This document shows, in pieces, positions 17,344 through 25,996 of a DNA stretch of 64,000 bases. The DNA comes from Heterorhizobium halophytocola (GTDB lineage: Bacteria; Pseudomonadota; Alphaproteobacteria; Rhizobiales; Rhizobiaceae): the NCBI RefSeq assembly GCF_017873095.1, contig NZ_JAGGJU010000008.1:62001-126000 (forward strand), read 5' to 3'. Both the position numbers and the translations under genes were made by a program. Positions within the stretch are counted from its first letter, which is position 1. Each line of letters begins with the position of its first letter. The notes under the pieces were generated by a model. The model saw only the letters and a program-made list of their open reading frames with translations, had not been told where the DNA came from and did no database searches.

Positions 17344-18021
17344 TCAGCCGGCCGAGGTCGAGGGCTTCGCCTTCATCGTCTGGATATGGGCCACGAGGTC
17401 GCCGAAGCGATCGCCCTGTACCACGATGTGGGCCCGCAGCCGTTGACGCGCCGTCTCGCTTTCGCCCGCCAGAATCGAATCGACAATGGCGCCGTGCTCG
17501 TCGAACGAGGTGTTCATCCGGTTGCCGACGCGCAATTGCAGCCGACGATAGGGCCGCAGCCGGCGATGCAGGGTGACGCATTGCTCGCCCAGAAACCGGT
17601 TGTGGCTCGCCGTGTAGATGGCGTGATGAAACGTCTCGTTCTCGTAGTAATAGGCGTCCGAATCGCGGCTGATGGCCGCTGCCTTGCAGCGCTCATGCGC
17701 CTGGATCAGGGCCTCGCGGTCCTCCGGTGTGTGGCGGCGTGCGGCCGAGGCACCCGCCATCCCCTCCAGCTCTGCCATCACCTCGAACATCTCGAAAACA
17801 TATTGCGGACCGGGATCGACGACCACGGCACCCCGCCGCGGGCGGATCTCGACGAGCCCGATGGCGCTCAGCTGCATCAGTGCCTCGCGGATCGGTGTGC
17901 GCGAGACCCCGAAGCGCGTTGCGAGCTGGGTTTCGTCCAGCCGTTCGCCGGGCTCGAAGCCGCCGGTGATGATGCCGTTCTCGATCTCATCCCGCAGCTT
18001 GTGAAAGGTATTCGACGTCAT
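17344..18021 (-). CDS. matR: GntR-family malonate operon repressor MatR
   Basis: FadR-subfamily GntR regulator, 225 residues. The N-terminal winged helix contains LATRFGVSRTPIREALMQL followed by GLVEIRPRRGAVVV; the FCD effector domain follows from about residue 75, with NETFHHAIYTASHN. It is transcribed divergently from matPQMAB across a 116-base gap containing a perfect TCTTGTATACAAGA palindrome plus two flanking TTGTACGC half-sites. From memory, MatR of Rhizobium leguminosarum binds a TCTTGTA-type repeat and is relieved by malonate. The assignment rests on this context. Confidence 0.85.
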   Translation of the reverse strand: MTSNTFHKLRDEIENGIITGGFEPGERLDETQLATRFGVSRTPIREALMQLSAIGLVEIRPRRGAVVVDPGPQYVFEMFEVMAELEGMAGASAARRHTPEDREALIQAHERCKAAAISRDSDAYYYENETFHHAIYTASHNRFLGEQCVTLHRRLRPYRRLQLRVGNRMNTSFDEHGAIVDSILAGESETARQRLRAHIVVQGDRFGDLVAHIQTMKAKPSTSAG

Positions 18022-18030
18022 GGCGGTCTC

Positions 18031-18038
18031 GCGTACAA
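18031..18038. promoter_or_regulatory. MatR half-site near the matR start
   Basis: GCGTACAA, the reverse complement of TTGTACGC at 18082-18089, lies 10-17 bases before the matR start codon on its coding strand. The two elements flank the main palindrome, so they could add co-operative binding and autoregulation. Inferred from sequence symmetry only. Confidence 0.4.
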
Positions 18039-18047
18039 AATGTAAAT

Positions 18048-18061
18048 TCTTGTATACAAGA
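18048..18061. promoter_or_regulatory. matO operator palindrome
   Basis: TCTTGTATACAAGA is a perfect 14-base palindrome midway between matR and matP. It fits the reported MatR target half TCTTGTA and the general FadR-type TNGTNNNACNA form. A TTGACA box begins four bases downstream at 18065 and could be the -35 element for matP, so a bound repressor would block polymerase. Confidence 0.75.
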
Positions 18062-18081
18062 TTATTGACATCATGCGCAAG

Positions 18082-18089
18082 TTGTACGC
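18082..18089. promoter_or_regulatory. MatR half-site on the matP side
   Basis: TTGTACGC mirrors GCGTACAA at 18031-18038 and shares TTGTA with the central palindrome. It lies within the presumed matP promoter spacer after TTGACA at 18065-18070. An accessory repressor site is plausible but unproven. Confidence 0.4.
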
Positions 18090-18137
18090 ATCATCGTCCA
18101 TAGCCGGTTGGGAGGCCGGATTTTTGGGAGGAAAATC

Positions 18138-19142
18138 ATGACATTTTTTAAACGCAAGGCAGCGCTCGCTGCCGCGGTCGCAATGTTTGCCGCCTGCGCC
18201 GGCACTGCAAGTGCGGACACGGTCTGGAAGGCATCGCACCAGTTCCCCGGTGGCAAGGGGGACATCCGCGACGAGATGGTCCAGCTGATCGCCAAGGAAG
18301 TGGCCGCCGCCAATGTGGGGCTCACCATCCAGGTCTATCCCGGCGCCTCGCTCTACAAGCCGAACGACCAGTGGAATGCGATGACGCGGGGTCTTCTCGA
18401 CATGACCTCGTTCCCGCTCGATTATGCCTCGGGTCGCCATCCGGAATTCTCTGCAACCCTGATGCCGGGTCTGGTCGGCAGCTTCGACCGTGCCATGCGG
18501 CTCAACGATTCCGACTTCATGAAGGACATCAAGAAGGTCATCGAAGACGACAATGCCATGGTGATCTCGGATGCCTGGCTTTCCGGCGCCTTCGCGTCGA
18601 AAAAGACCTGCATCACCTCGCCCGATACGATGAAGGGCCAGGTGATCCGTGCCGCCGGCCCGGCCTTCGAGGAAATGCTGGCCGCGGCCGGTGCCTCGAT
18701 CGCCTCCATGCCGTCTTCGGAAATCTATTCCGGCATGCAGACCGGCGTGCTCGACGCCGCCAATACCTCGTCGGCAAGCTTCGTGTCCTACCGGCTGTTC
18801 GAGCAGGTCAAGTGCCTGACGGCGCCGGGCGAAAACGCGCTCTGGTTCATGTATGAGCCGGTTCTGGTGTCGAAGAAGTCTTTCGATGCCCTGACGCCCG
18901 AACAGCAGAAGGCGGTTCTGGCTGCCGGTGAAAAGGCCGAGGCCTTCTTCAATGAAGAGGTCCGCAAGGGCGACCAGCTGATGGCCGATACCTTCAAGAA
19001 GGCCGGTGTCGAGGTGGTCGAGATGTCGAAGGCCGACTACGACGCCTGGCTCGCGGTCGCCAAGGAGTCCGCCTACAAGAACTTCGCCGAAAAGGTTGAA
19101 GGCGGCGACAAGCTGATCGAGAAGGCCCTGGCGGTCAAGTAG
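18138..19142 (+). CDS. matP: Malonate TRAP binding protein MatP
   Basis: DctP-family periplasmic binding protein, 334 residues. Signal peptide residues 1-26 end TASA, mature start DTVWKASHQFPGGKGD. The segments MTSFPLDYASGRHPEFSATLMPGL and PSSEIYSGMQTGVLDAANTSS, read in parts, are family landmarks. GGGAGG lies before the ATG at 18138. First gene of matPQMAB, divergent from matR; the downstream malonyl-CoA enzymes identify malonate as the probable ligand. Such TRAP-linked mat operons are known from Sinorhizobium meliloti; others use the MatC carrier instead. Confidence 0.87.
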   Translation: MTFFKRKAALAAAVAMFAACAGTASADTVWKASHQFPGGKGDIRDEMVQLIAKEVAAANVGLTIQVYPGASLYKPNDQWNAMTRGLLDMTSFPLDYASGRHPEFSATLMPGLVGSFDRAMRLNDSDFMKDIKKVIEDDNAMVISDAWLSGAFASKKTCITSPDTMKGQVIRAAGPAFEEMLAAAGASIASMPSSEIYSGMQTGVLDAANTSSASFVSYRLFEQVKCLTAPGENALWFMYEPVLVSKKSFDALTPEQQKAVLAAGEKAEAFFNEEVRKGDQLMADTFKKAGVEVVEMSKADYDAWLAVAKESAYKNFAEKVEGGDKLIEKALAVK

Positions 19143-19154
19143 CGCCATGCTCCC

Positions 19155-19184
19155 GGCGAAACGGGCGGCTACGCCCGTTTCGCC
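19155..19184 (+). promoter_or_regulatory. Stem-loop between matP and matQ
   Basis: A perfect 13-pair stem (19155-19167 with 19172-19184) closed by a GCTA tetraloop starts 12 bases after the matP stop. No T-run follows directly. It probably protects matP mRNA or attenuates transcription into matQ, giving excess binding protein. Function inferred. Confidence 0.65.
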
Positions 19185-19221
19185 ATCCGTCGAACTGCAG
19201 TTTTCTTGAGGATGCCTCACC

Positions 19222-19791
19222 ATGGTGAAGGCCTATATTCTCGGCATCGGCCATATCTCGCGAGCCTTTGCCCTGATCGCCACGCTGATGCTGATTTCCG
19301 CCATGCTGGTGGTCTGCCAGATGATCCTGATGCGCTATGTCTTCGCCATGCCGACGATCTGGCAAACGGATTTCGTCGTCTTTGCCGCGACGGCGGCAAT
19401 GTTTCTCGGCGCGCCCTACGTGCTGCTGAAGGGCGGGCATGTGGGTGTCGACGTCGTCGAGATGATGGTCGGCGAGCGCTCCCGTTCGGTTCTGCGGTTG
19501 ATCGGCTGCATCCTCGGCCTGGCATTCTGCCTGATCATGACGGTGGCCGGCTGGATCCAGTTTCATGATGCATGGATCGGCAACTGGAAGCATTCGAGCG
19601 TCTGGGCGCCACCGCTCTGGGTGCCGCTGTCCGCTATGCCGATCAGCTTTGCCTTGCTCAGCCTGCAATATGTCGCCGAGATCCTGGCGATCCGGACGGC
19701 GCGGACGGCGCTGCATCGGCCGAATGATGCTTCGGATCATCCCTCGCCGCTCGCCACGAGTGCCCTGCCGATGAAGGAGCCACGCCCATGA
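19222..19791 (+). CDS. matQ: Malonate TRAP small permease MatQ
   Basis: DctQ-type small TRAP membrane subunit, 189 residues, with four hydrophobic segments near 18-40, 53-73, 93-113 and 132-160. Motifs include CQMILMRYVFAMPTIWQTDF and LLKGGHVGVDVVEM. The C-terminal 30 residues are a polar cytoplasmic tail. The stop overlaps the matM start as ATGA, implying coupled translation. It pairs with MatM to form the malonate permease. Confidence 0.86.
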   Translation: MVKAYILGIGHISRAFALIATLMLISAMLVVCQMILMRYVFAMPTIWQTDFVVFAATAAMFLGAPYVLLKGGHVGVDVVEMMVGERSRSVLRLIGCILGLAFCLIMTVAGWIQFHDAWIGNWKHSSVWAPPLWVPLSAMPISFALLSLQYVAEILAIRTARTALHRPNDASDHPSPLATSALPMKEPRP

Positions 19792-21104
19792 GCCCGACCA
19801 CTGCCGGCGTGATCATGATCCTTTCGCTGTTCGCCCTGCTCGGCACCGGCATGCCGATCGCCTTTGCGCTCGGTCTGGCAGCGGTGGCCGCGCTCTATCT
19901 GCAGAACGGCCTCGACATCTTCTACGTGCTCGGCGACACGATGTTTTCCGGCATCGCCAACCTTGCCTATGTGTCCATTCCGATGTTCGTGCTGATGGGC
20001 TCGGCCGTTGCCTCCTCGCCAGCGGGATCGGATCTCTATACGGCGCTCGATCGCTGGCTGAACCGCATTCCGGGCGGCCTGGTGCTCTCCAATATCGGGG
20101 CATGCGCGATCTTTTCCGGCATGACCGGCTCGTCGCCCGCGACCTGCGCGGCGATCGGCAAGATGGGCATTCCGGAAATGCAGAGCCGCGGCTACCCGAA
20201 TTCGGTGGCAACAGGCTCGATTGCCGCCGGGGGCACGCTCGGCATCCTGATCCCGCCTTCCGTCACCCTGATCGTCTACGGCATCTCCACCGAGACCTCG
20301 ATCGGCCGGCTGTTCATGGCCGGCGTGTTTCCGGGTCTCATGCTGACCGCCCTGTTCATGATCTGGGCGGTGATCGACTGCAAGCGCAAGGGCTACAGCT
20401 TCGAAGCGCGGGCGATCCGCTATACACTGAAGGAAAAGATGGTCGGCCTGCCGCGCATCCTGCCCTTCCTGCTGATCATTGCAGGCACGCTCTATGTCCT
20501 CTACGGCGGCGTCGCGACGCCATCCGAGGCAGCCGGGGCAGGCGCCTTCCTGACGCTTGCCGTGGTGATCATCGCCTACCGCTTGTTCCGTTTCAAACCC
20601 GTGGCCCACATCTTCTCGTCGGCCATGCGCGAAAGCGTGATGATCATGATGATCATGGCGGCCGCCGAACTGTTCGCCTTCGCGCTTTCGTCCCTCTTCA
20701 TCACCCAGAGCGTGGCCGGCTTCATCGCCGATCTCGAGGTCAACCGCTGGGTGCTGATGCTGATCATCAACGTCTTCCTGCTGGTCTGCGGCATGTTCCT
20801 GCCGCCGATCGCCGTTATCGTGATGACCGCGCCCATGCTGTTTCCGATCGTCACCCAGGCCGGATTCGACCCCTACTGGTTCGCGATCATCCTGACGATC
20901 AACATGGAGGTCGGCCTGATCACCCCGCCGATCGGGCTCAACCTCTTCGTCATCAACGCGATAGCCCCGACCGTGCCGACCCGTGATGTTCTCTGGGGCG
21001 CGCTGCCCTATGTGCTGGTCATGTTCCTGGCGATCCTGATCCTCTGCCTGTTTCCCGGCATCGCCACATGGCTGCCCAATCACATGCTGGGAGTTGTGAC
21101 ATGA
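19788..21104 (+). CDS. matM: Malonate TRAP large permease MatM
   Basis: DctM-type large subunit, 438 residues with about 12 membrane segments. Landmarks are YVSIPMFVLMGSAVASSPAGSD, the pore motif FSGMTGSSPATCAAIGKMGIPEM, and MEVGLITPPIGLNLFVINAI near the C-terminus. The SGMTGSSPATCAAIG segment differs from the SGSAAADTAALAAIL of the first TRAP system in this window, consistent with a different substrate. Both ends overlap neighbours as ATGA, so matQ, matM and matA are translationally linked. Confidence 0.88.
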   Translation: MSPTTAGVIMILSLFALLGTGMPIAFALGLAAVAALYLQNGLDIFYVLGDTMFSGIANLAYVSIPMFVLMGSAVASSPAGSDLYTALDRWLNRIPGGLVLSNIGACAIFSGMTGSSPATCAAIGKMGIPEMQSRGYPNSVATGSIAAGGTLGILIPPSVTLIVYGISTETSIGRLFMAGVFPGLMLTALFMIWAVIDCKRKGYSFEARAIRYTLKEKMVGLPRILPFLLIIAGTLYVLYGGVATPSEAAGAGAFLTLAVVIIAYRLFRFKPVAHIFSSAMRESVMIMMIMAAAELFAFALSSLFITQSVAGFIADLEVNRWVLMLIINVFLLVCGMFLPPIAVIVMTAPMLFPIVTQAGFDPYWFAIILTINMEVGLITPPIGLNLFVINAIAPTVPTRDVLWGALPYVLVMFLAILILCLFPGIATWLPNHMLGVVT

Positions 21105-22522
21105 ATTCGACCTCTCTGTTCGGTGACATGCTGCAGGCGATTACCGATCGCGGCCGCAAGCTGTTGTTCTCCGGCCAGCGCGACGATGATGCCGACCCGC
21201 TGCGCGCGCTCGAACAGCTTTGCGAGACGCTGTTGTCGAGCCGGGGCGAGGCCTCGGGCATGGCGCTGTCGACGACCATCCTCGACCGGTGGATGCGGCT
21301 CGACCGCGATCGCCAGCAGGCCTTCCTGAAGCGGCTTGTGACCGCGTTCGATGCCGATCATGCGAGATTGGAAAAGGCGATCGAGGCCTATGGGGTCGAT
21401 CCCGGCCCGAAGGCGCAGATGGAACTGCATCTGGCAGCCGAGCCGCGGCGGCAGGAACTTCTGCGGCGGTTCAACCTGGCGCCGCACGGCACCGAAACGC
21501 TGGTGCGCATGCGCGAAGCCTTGTTGACGATGAAGAGGGATGCGCCGGAACTGGAGATCCTGGACGCCGATTTCGCCCATCTCTTCGCCTCCTGGTTCAA
21601 CCGCGGCTTCCTGATGCTGCGCCAGATCAACTGGTCGACGCCGGCCGATATCCTGGAAAAGATCATCCGCTACGAGGCCGTCCACCATATCGGCAGCTGG
21701 GAGGAGTTGCGGCTGCGGCTTGCCCCGGCGGACCGCCGCTGCTTTGCCTTCTTCCATCCGCAACTGGCCGACGACCCGCTGATCTTCGTCGAGGTGGCGC
21801 TTACCAGGGACATCCCGGGCGCCATCTCCGACGTGTTGCGCGACGACCGTACCCAACTCGACGCTGCCGAGGCGACCACGGCGGTCTTCTATTCGATCTC
21901 CAACTGCCAGGAGGGCCTGCGCGGCATTTCCTTCGGCAATTTCCTGATCAAGCAGGTGGTCGAGGATCTGCGCCGAGAACTGCCGCGCCTCTCCACCTTC
22001 GTCACCCTGTCGCCGGTACCGGGCTTCGCCGCCTGGCTGAAGACCGAGCGCGAACAGGAGGCGCCCGGTGCCCTGACGGCCTTCGACAAGACGCGTCTGG
22101 CAGCCCTCGATCAGCCGGACTGGGCAAGCGATCCGGAGGCGGTTGCCCAGCTGCGGCCCGTCCTGACGGAGGCAGCGGCCTGGTATTTCCTGAAGGGGCG
22201 GGATGCGCGGGGACGGGTCATCGATCCCGTCGCACGTTTCCATCTGGGCAATGGCGCGCGGCTCGAACGGATCAATGTCCTCGGCGACACCTCGCAGCGC
22301 GCGCTGCGCCAGTCGCACGGACTGATGGTCAATTATCTCTACAAACTGGATGACATCGAAGCCAATCACGAGGCCTTCATCGGACGCAACGAAGTCGTGG
22401 CGGCCCAGCCGATCCGGCGGCTGGTGCCGGCCGATCGAGGCGCGAAAGCCGTACCCATGATCGCCGAGATCAGCGGGCCATCGGCACCGTCATCCAAGGG
22501 CAGCAAGGAGTTTTCAGCATGA
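21101..22522 (+). CDS. matA: Malonyl-CoA decarboxylase MatA
   Basis: Converts malonyl-CoA to acetyl-CoA and CO2 in malonate catabolism; 473 residues, cytosolic. The N-terminal helical oligomerisation domain covers roughly residues 20-185, followed by the GNAT-like catalytic domain. Catalytic candidates by comparison with human enzyme are S304 in LSPVPGF and H381 in RFHLGNGARLERIN. The start at 21101 lies in the matM stop (ATGA). The stop overlaps the matB start in the same way. Supplies acetyl-CoA from imported malonate together with MatB. Confidence 0.93.
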   Translation: MNSTSLFGDMLQAITDRGRKLLFSGQRDDDADPLRALEQLCETLLSSRGEASGMALSTTILDRWMRLDRDRQQAFLKRLVTAFDADHARLEKAIEAYGVDPGPKAQMELHLAAEPRRQELLRRFNLAPHGTETLVRMREALLTMKRDAPELEILDADFAHLFASWFNRGFLMLRQINWSTPADILEKIIRYEAVHHIGSWEELRLRLAPADRRCFAFFHPQLADDPLIFVEVALTRDIPGAISDVLRDDRTQLDAAEATTAVFYSISNCQEGLRGISFGNFLIKQVVEDLRRELPRLSTFVTLSPVPGFAAWLKTEREQEAPGALTAFDKTRLAALDQPDWASDPEAVAQLRPVLTEAAAWYFLKGRDARGRVIDPVARFHLGNGARLERINVLGDTSQRALRQSHGLMVNYLYKLDDIEANHEAFIGRNEVVAAQPIRRLVPADRGAKAVPMIAEISGPSAPSSKGSKEFSA

Positions 22523-24048
22523 GCAACCATCTTTTCGACGCCATACGGCAGACCCTGAAGCCCGATGCGACCTTCATCGAGACGACGTCCGGCGAGCGCT
22601 GGACCTATGGCGACATGCTGGCCGTATCGGCAAAGATCGCCAATGCGCTTGTCGATCTCGGGGTCGAGCCGGGCGATCGCGTCGCGGTGCAGGTGGAAAA
22701 GAGCGCCGAAGCCCTGATGCTCTATCTGGCCTGCGTGCGGGCCGGTGCGATCTATCTGCCGCTCAACACCGGCTATACGCTCACCGAACTCGACTATTTC
22801 ATCGGCGATGCCGAACCGCGCCTCGTGGTCTGCACGCCGAGGGCGATGGACGGACTGACCCCGGTGGCCAAGGCCAGGGGCGCCCGGGTCGAGACGCTGG
22901 ACGACAAGGGCGGCGGCAGCCTGATGGATCTGGCGCGGGCAAAGCCCGCGGAGTTTTCCGACGTCGCGCGCGGGCCGGACGATCTGGCGGCAATCCTCTA
23001 TACCTCCGGCACGACCGGCCGCTCGAAGGGCGCGATGCTGACCCATGACAACCTGCTCTCCAATGCCGCGACGCTGCGCGATCACTGGCGCTTCACGCCG
23101 AAGGACCGGCTGATCCACGCCCTGCCGATCTTCCACACGCACGGCCTGTTCGTCGCCTCGAACGTCATCATGCTGTCGGGCGCCTCGATGTATTTCATGC
23201 CGAAATTCGATGCCGACGAGGCGCTCAGGCAGATGCCGGCGTCGACCGCGATGATGGGGGTTCCAACCTTCTACACACGGCTCGTGCAGCATCCGGGCCT
23301 GACCCGTGAGGCGGCCCGCAACATGCGGCTGTTCATCTCCGGCTCGGCGCCGCTGCTGGCCGAGACGCACCGCCAGTTCGAGACGATGACCGGGCACCCG
23401 ATTCTCGAGCGTTACGGCATGACCGAAACCAACATGAACACCTCCAACCCCTATGACGGCGACCGCATCGCCGGCACCGTGGGCTTTCCGCTCCCGGGCG
23501 TGTCGCTGCGGGTGACCGATCCCGAGACCGGCAAGCCGGTCGAGGACGGCGAGACCGGCATGATCGAGGTCAAGGGTCCGAACGTGTTCAAGGGCTATTG
23601 GCGGATGCCGGAAAAGACCGCCTCGGAATTCCGCTCCGACGGCTTCTTCATCACCGGCGACCTCGGCAAGATCGATGAACGCGGCTATGTCCACATCGTC
23701 GGCCGCGGCAAGGACCTGGTGATCTCGGGCGGCTACAACATCTATCCGAAGGAGGTCGAGAGCGAGATCGACCAGATCGACGGCGTCATGGAAAGCGCCG
23801 TGATCGGTGTCGCCCATCCCGATTTCGGCGAAGGCGTAACGGCGGTCGTGGTGCCCAACACGGGGGCTAGCCTCACCGAGCGGAGCATTCTGGACCATCT
23901 CAACGACCGGCTGGCAAAATACAAGCAGCCGAAAAAGGTGCTGTTCGTCGACGAATTGCCGCGCAATACCATGGGCAAGGTGCAGAAAAACGTGCTGCGC
24001 GACGCCTATGCCGGGCTCTACCAGCCAGACAAGGCCACGGCACAGTGA
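22519..24048 (+). CDS. matB: Malonyl-CoA synthetase MatB
   Basis: ATP-dependent ligase that activates malonate to malonyl-CoA, 509 residues, acyl-adenylate-forming family. The P-loop is YTSGTTGRSKGAML beginning at residue 161; ERYGMTETNMNTSNPY is the A5 motif; GDLGKIDERGYVHIVGRGKD carries the hinge; K487 in TMGKVQKN is the catalytic C-terminal lysine. The RYGMTETNM motif is characteristic of malonyl-CoA rather than acetyl-CoA synthetases. Last gene of matPQMAB, followed by a stem-loop and then the oppositely oriented ABC ATPase. Confidence 0.93.
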   Translation: MSNHLFDAIRQTLKPDATFIETTSGERWTYGDMLAVSAKIANALVDLGVEPGDRVAVQVEKSAEALMLYLACVRAGAIYLPLNTGYTLTELDYFIGDAEPRLVVCTPRAMDGLTPVAKARGARVETLDDKGGGSLMDLARAKPAEFSDVARGPDDLAAILYTSGTTGRSKGAMLTHDNLLSNAATLRDHWRFTPKDRLIHALPIFHTHGLFVASNVIMLSGASMYFMPKFDADEALRQMPASTAMMGVPTFYTRLVQHPGLTREAARNMRLFISGSAPLLAETHRQFETMTGHPILERYGMTETNMNTSNPYDGDRIAGTVGFPLPGVSLRVTDPETGKPVEDGETGMIEVKGPNVFKGYWRMPEKTASEFRSDGFFITGDLGKIDERGYVHIVGRGKDLVISGGYNIYPKEVESEIDQIDGVMESAVIGVAHPDFGEGVTAVVVPNTGASLTERSILDHLNDRLAKYKQPKKVLFVDELPRNTMGKVQKNVLRDAYAGLYQPDKATAQ

Positions 24049-24071
24049 GTGAGAGTTGACCCTGGCGGACC

Positions 24072-24101
24072 GGGAGGTGGGGGCTGGCGCTCCCGCCTCC
24101 C
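24072..24101. terminator. Stem-loop between convergent matB and ABC ATPase genes
   Basis: A ten-pair stem with one T-G wobble joins 24072-24081 and 24092-24101 around a ten-base loop, placed in the 59-base gap between converging stops. No T-run is seen on either strand, so it could be a Rho-aided bidirectional terminator or a 3'-end barrier. Confidence 0.45.
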
Positions 24102-24107
24102 AAGCAC

Positions 24108-25949
24108 TCAGGCGGCTCGGACCTGGCGGTCGAGTTTGACGAAATGGCCGGCCGTGACTTCACGGTATTCCGCCTTTGCCGGCTCATACCCGAGCGGGCG
24201 GACGGGGCTCTTCAACTCGTCGATCGGCGTGTTGCGCTTGATCAGGCGGCGGGCCGGATCCGGCACCGGCACGGCGGCGATCAGCTTTTTCGTATAGTCA
24301 TGCTGCGGATTGCCGAAGATCGCCGCCCGCGGCCCGATCTCGACGATCTCCCCCAGATACATCACCGCGACCCGGTGGCTGACGCGCTCGACCACCGCCA
24401 TGTCATGGGAGATGAACAGGAAGGCAATCTTGAACTCCTCCTGCAGGTCCATCAGCAGATTGCAGACCTGAGCCTTGATCGAGACGTCGAGCGCCGACAC
24501 GCTTTCATCGGCGATGATCACTTTCGGATCGAGCGACAGGGCGCGTGCAATCGCGATGCGCTGGCGCTGACCACCGGAAAATTCGTGCGGATAGCGGTTC
24601 ATCATCGTCGGCGACAGACCGACGCGGGCGAGAAGATTGGCCGTCATCTCGCGGGCATCCGCCTTGCTGCCCAGCTTATGCTTGAGATAAGGCTCGGCAA
24701 TCGCCTGGCCCACCGTCATCCGCGGATTGAGGCTCGAATAGGGGTCCTGGAACACCATCTGGACGCTCTTGCGCATCGCCCGGATATCGGGCCCCGTCAA
24801 CTGGCGCACATTATAGCCGTCGAGTTCGATCTCGCCGCCATCCGGTTCGACCAGCCGCGCGATCGAGCGGCCGGTGGTCGACTTGCCGCATCCGCTCTCG
24901 CCGACGAGGGACAGCGTCTCGCCCTTGTAGAGGTCGAAGGAAACACCCTCGACCGCGTGCACGGCACCGGTCTTCGAACCAAAAAGCCCGCCGCGGATAC
25001 TGAACCGGGTGACCAGGTTCTTCACGGTCAGGATCGGCGTCATGCTCTTGTCGACGGTATCGCTGAGGGCCTGACCCGGCGCCACAACGCCGCTCTCCAT
25101 GTCGACCACCGGGAAGCGCAAAGGTAGGGCCTCCCCTTCCATCGATCCGAGTTTCGGCACAGAGGCCAACAATGCGCGTGTATAGGCATGGCGGCCATTG
25201 GCAAAGATCTCCGCCGTCGGCCCCTGTTCCACCAGGTCGCCGCGCAACATGACGACGGTGCGGTCGGCGATCTCGGCGACCACGCCCATGTCATGGGTGA
25301 TGAAGAGAACCGCCATGCCTTCTTCCGCCTGCAATTCCTTGATCAGGTCGAGGATCTGGCCCTGGATCGTCACGTCGAGCGCCGTTGTTGGCTCGTCGGC
25401 GATCAGCAGCTTCGGTCGCGAGGCGAGCGCCATGGCGATCATCACCCGCTGGCGCATGCCGCCGGAAAACTGGTGCGGATATTCGTCGAAACGGGTCGCG
25501 GCATTGGGAATACGCACCTTTTCCAGCAGCCGCACGGTTTCGGCCCGCGCTTCGGCTTTCGAAAAACCCTTGTGGCGCGTCAGCACTTCGGAGATCTGCC
25601 GGCCGATGGTGAAGATCGGATTGAGCGAGGTCATCGGCTCCTGGAAGATCATCGCGATATCGTTGCCGCGCACCCCCTGCATCTCCTTTTCCGACAGCGC
25701 GGTCAGATCCCGGCCGTTCAGCAGCACGCGGCCTTCGATGCGGCTCGATTCCGCTGCCAGCAGCCGCAGGATGGAAAGCGATGTGACGCTCTTGCCGGAG
25801 CCGCTCTCGCCGACGATCGCCACCGTCTCGCCCGGCAGGACGGTAAACGAGACGTCGCGCACCACCTGACGCCATTCGCCGTCGACCTTGAAGGCGGTAG
25901 ACAGGCCCTCGACGGACAGGACGGGTTCAAAAGAGGGATTTTCCTGCAT
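24108..25949 (-). CDS. Peptide-type ABC importer, fused double ATPase (GsiA-like)
   Basis: Two oligopeptide-type ATPase domains in one 613-residue chain, replacing the usual DppD/DppF pair. Domain 1 (about 8-260) has GESGSGKSVTS, SGGMRQRVMIAMALA and LLIADEPTTALDVT. Domain 2 (about 300-570) has GESGCGKSTTG, SGGQRQRIAIARAL and VIIADESVSALDVS. The DEPTTALD/DESVSALD difference is normal for D- and F-type halves. GsiA of glutathione import is built the same way, which fits the gamma-glutamyltransferase homologue in this operon. It is last in the minus operon, 47 bases after the DUF1028 gene. Confidence 0.9.
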   Translation of the reverse strand: MQENPSFEPVLSVEGLSTAFKVDGEWRQVVRDVSFTVLPGETVAIVGESGSGKSVTSLSILRLLAAESSRIEGRVLLNGRDLTALSEKEMQGVRGNDIAMIFQEPMTSLNPIFTIGRQISEVLTRHKGFSKAEARAETVRLLEKVRIPNAATRFDEYPHQFSGGMRQRVMIAMALASRPKLLIADEPTTALDVTIQGQILDLIKELQAEEGMAVLFITHDMGVVAEIADRTVVMLRGDLVEQGPTAEIFANGRHAYTRALLASVPKLGSMEGEALPLRFPVVDMESGVVAPGQALSDTVDKSMTPILTVKNLVTRFSIRGGLFGSKTGAVHAVEGVSFDLYKGETLSLVGESGCGKSTTGRSIARLVEPDGGEIELDGYNVRQLTGPDIRAMRKSVQMVFQDPYSSLNPRMTVGQAIAEPYLKHKLGSKADAREMTANLLARVGLSPTMMNRYPHEFSGGQRQRIAIARALSLDPKVIIADESVSALDVSIKAQVCNLLMDLQEEFKIAFLFISHDMAVVERVSHRVAVMYLGEIVEIGPRAAIFGNPQHDYTKKLIAAVPVPDPARRLIKRNTPIDELKSPVRPLGYEPAKAEYREVTAGHFVKLDRQVRAA

Positions 25950-25996
25950 GGCGGTCTCGTTTCTTGTCAGCCGGCCGGGGCCGGAATGAGGGTTTC

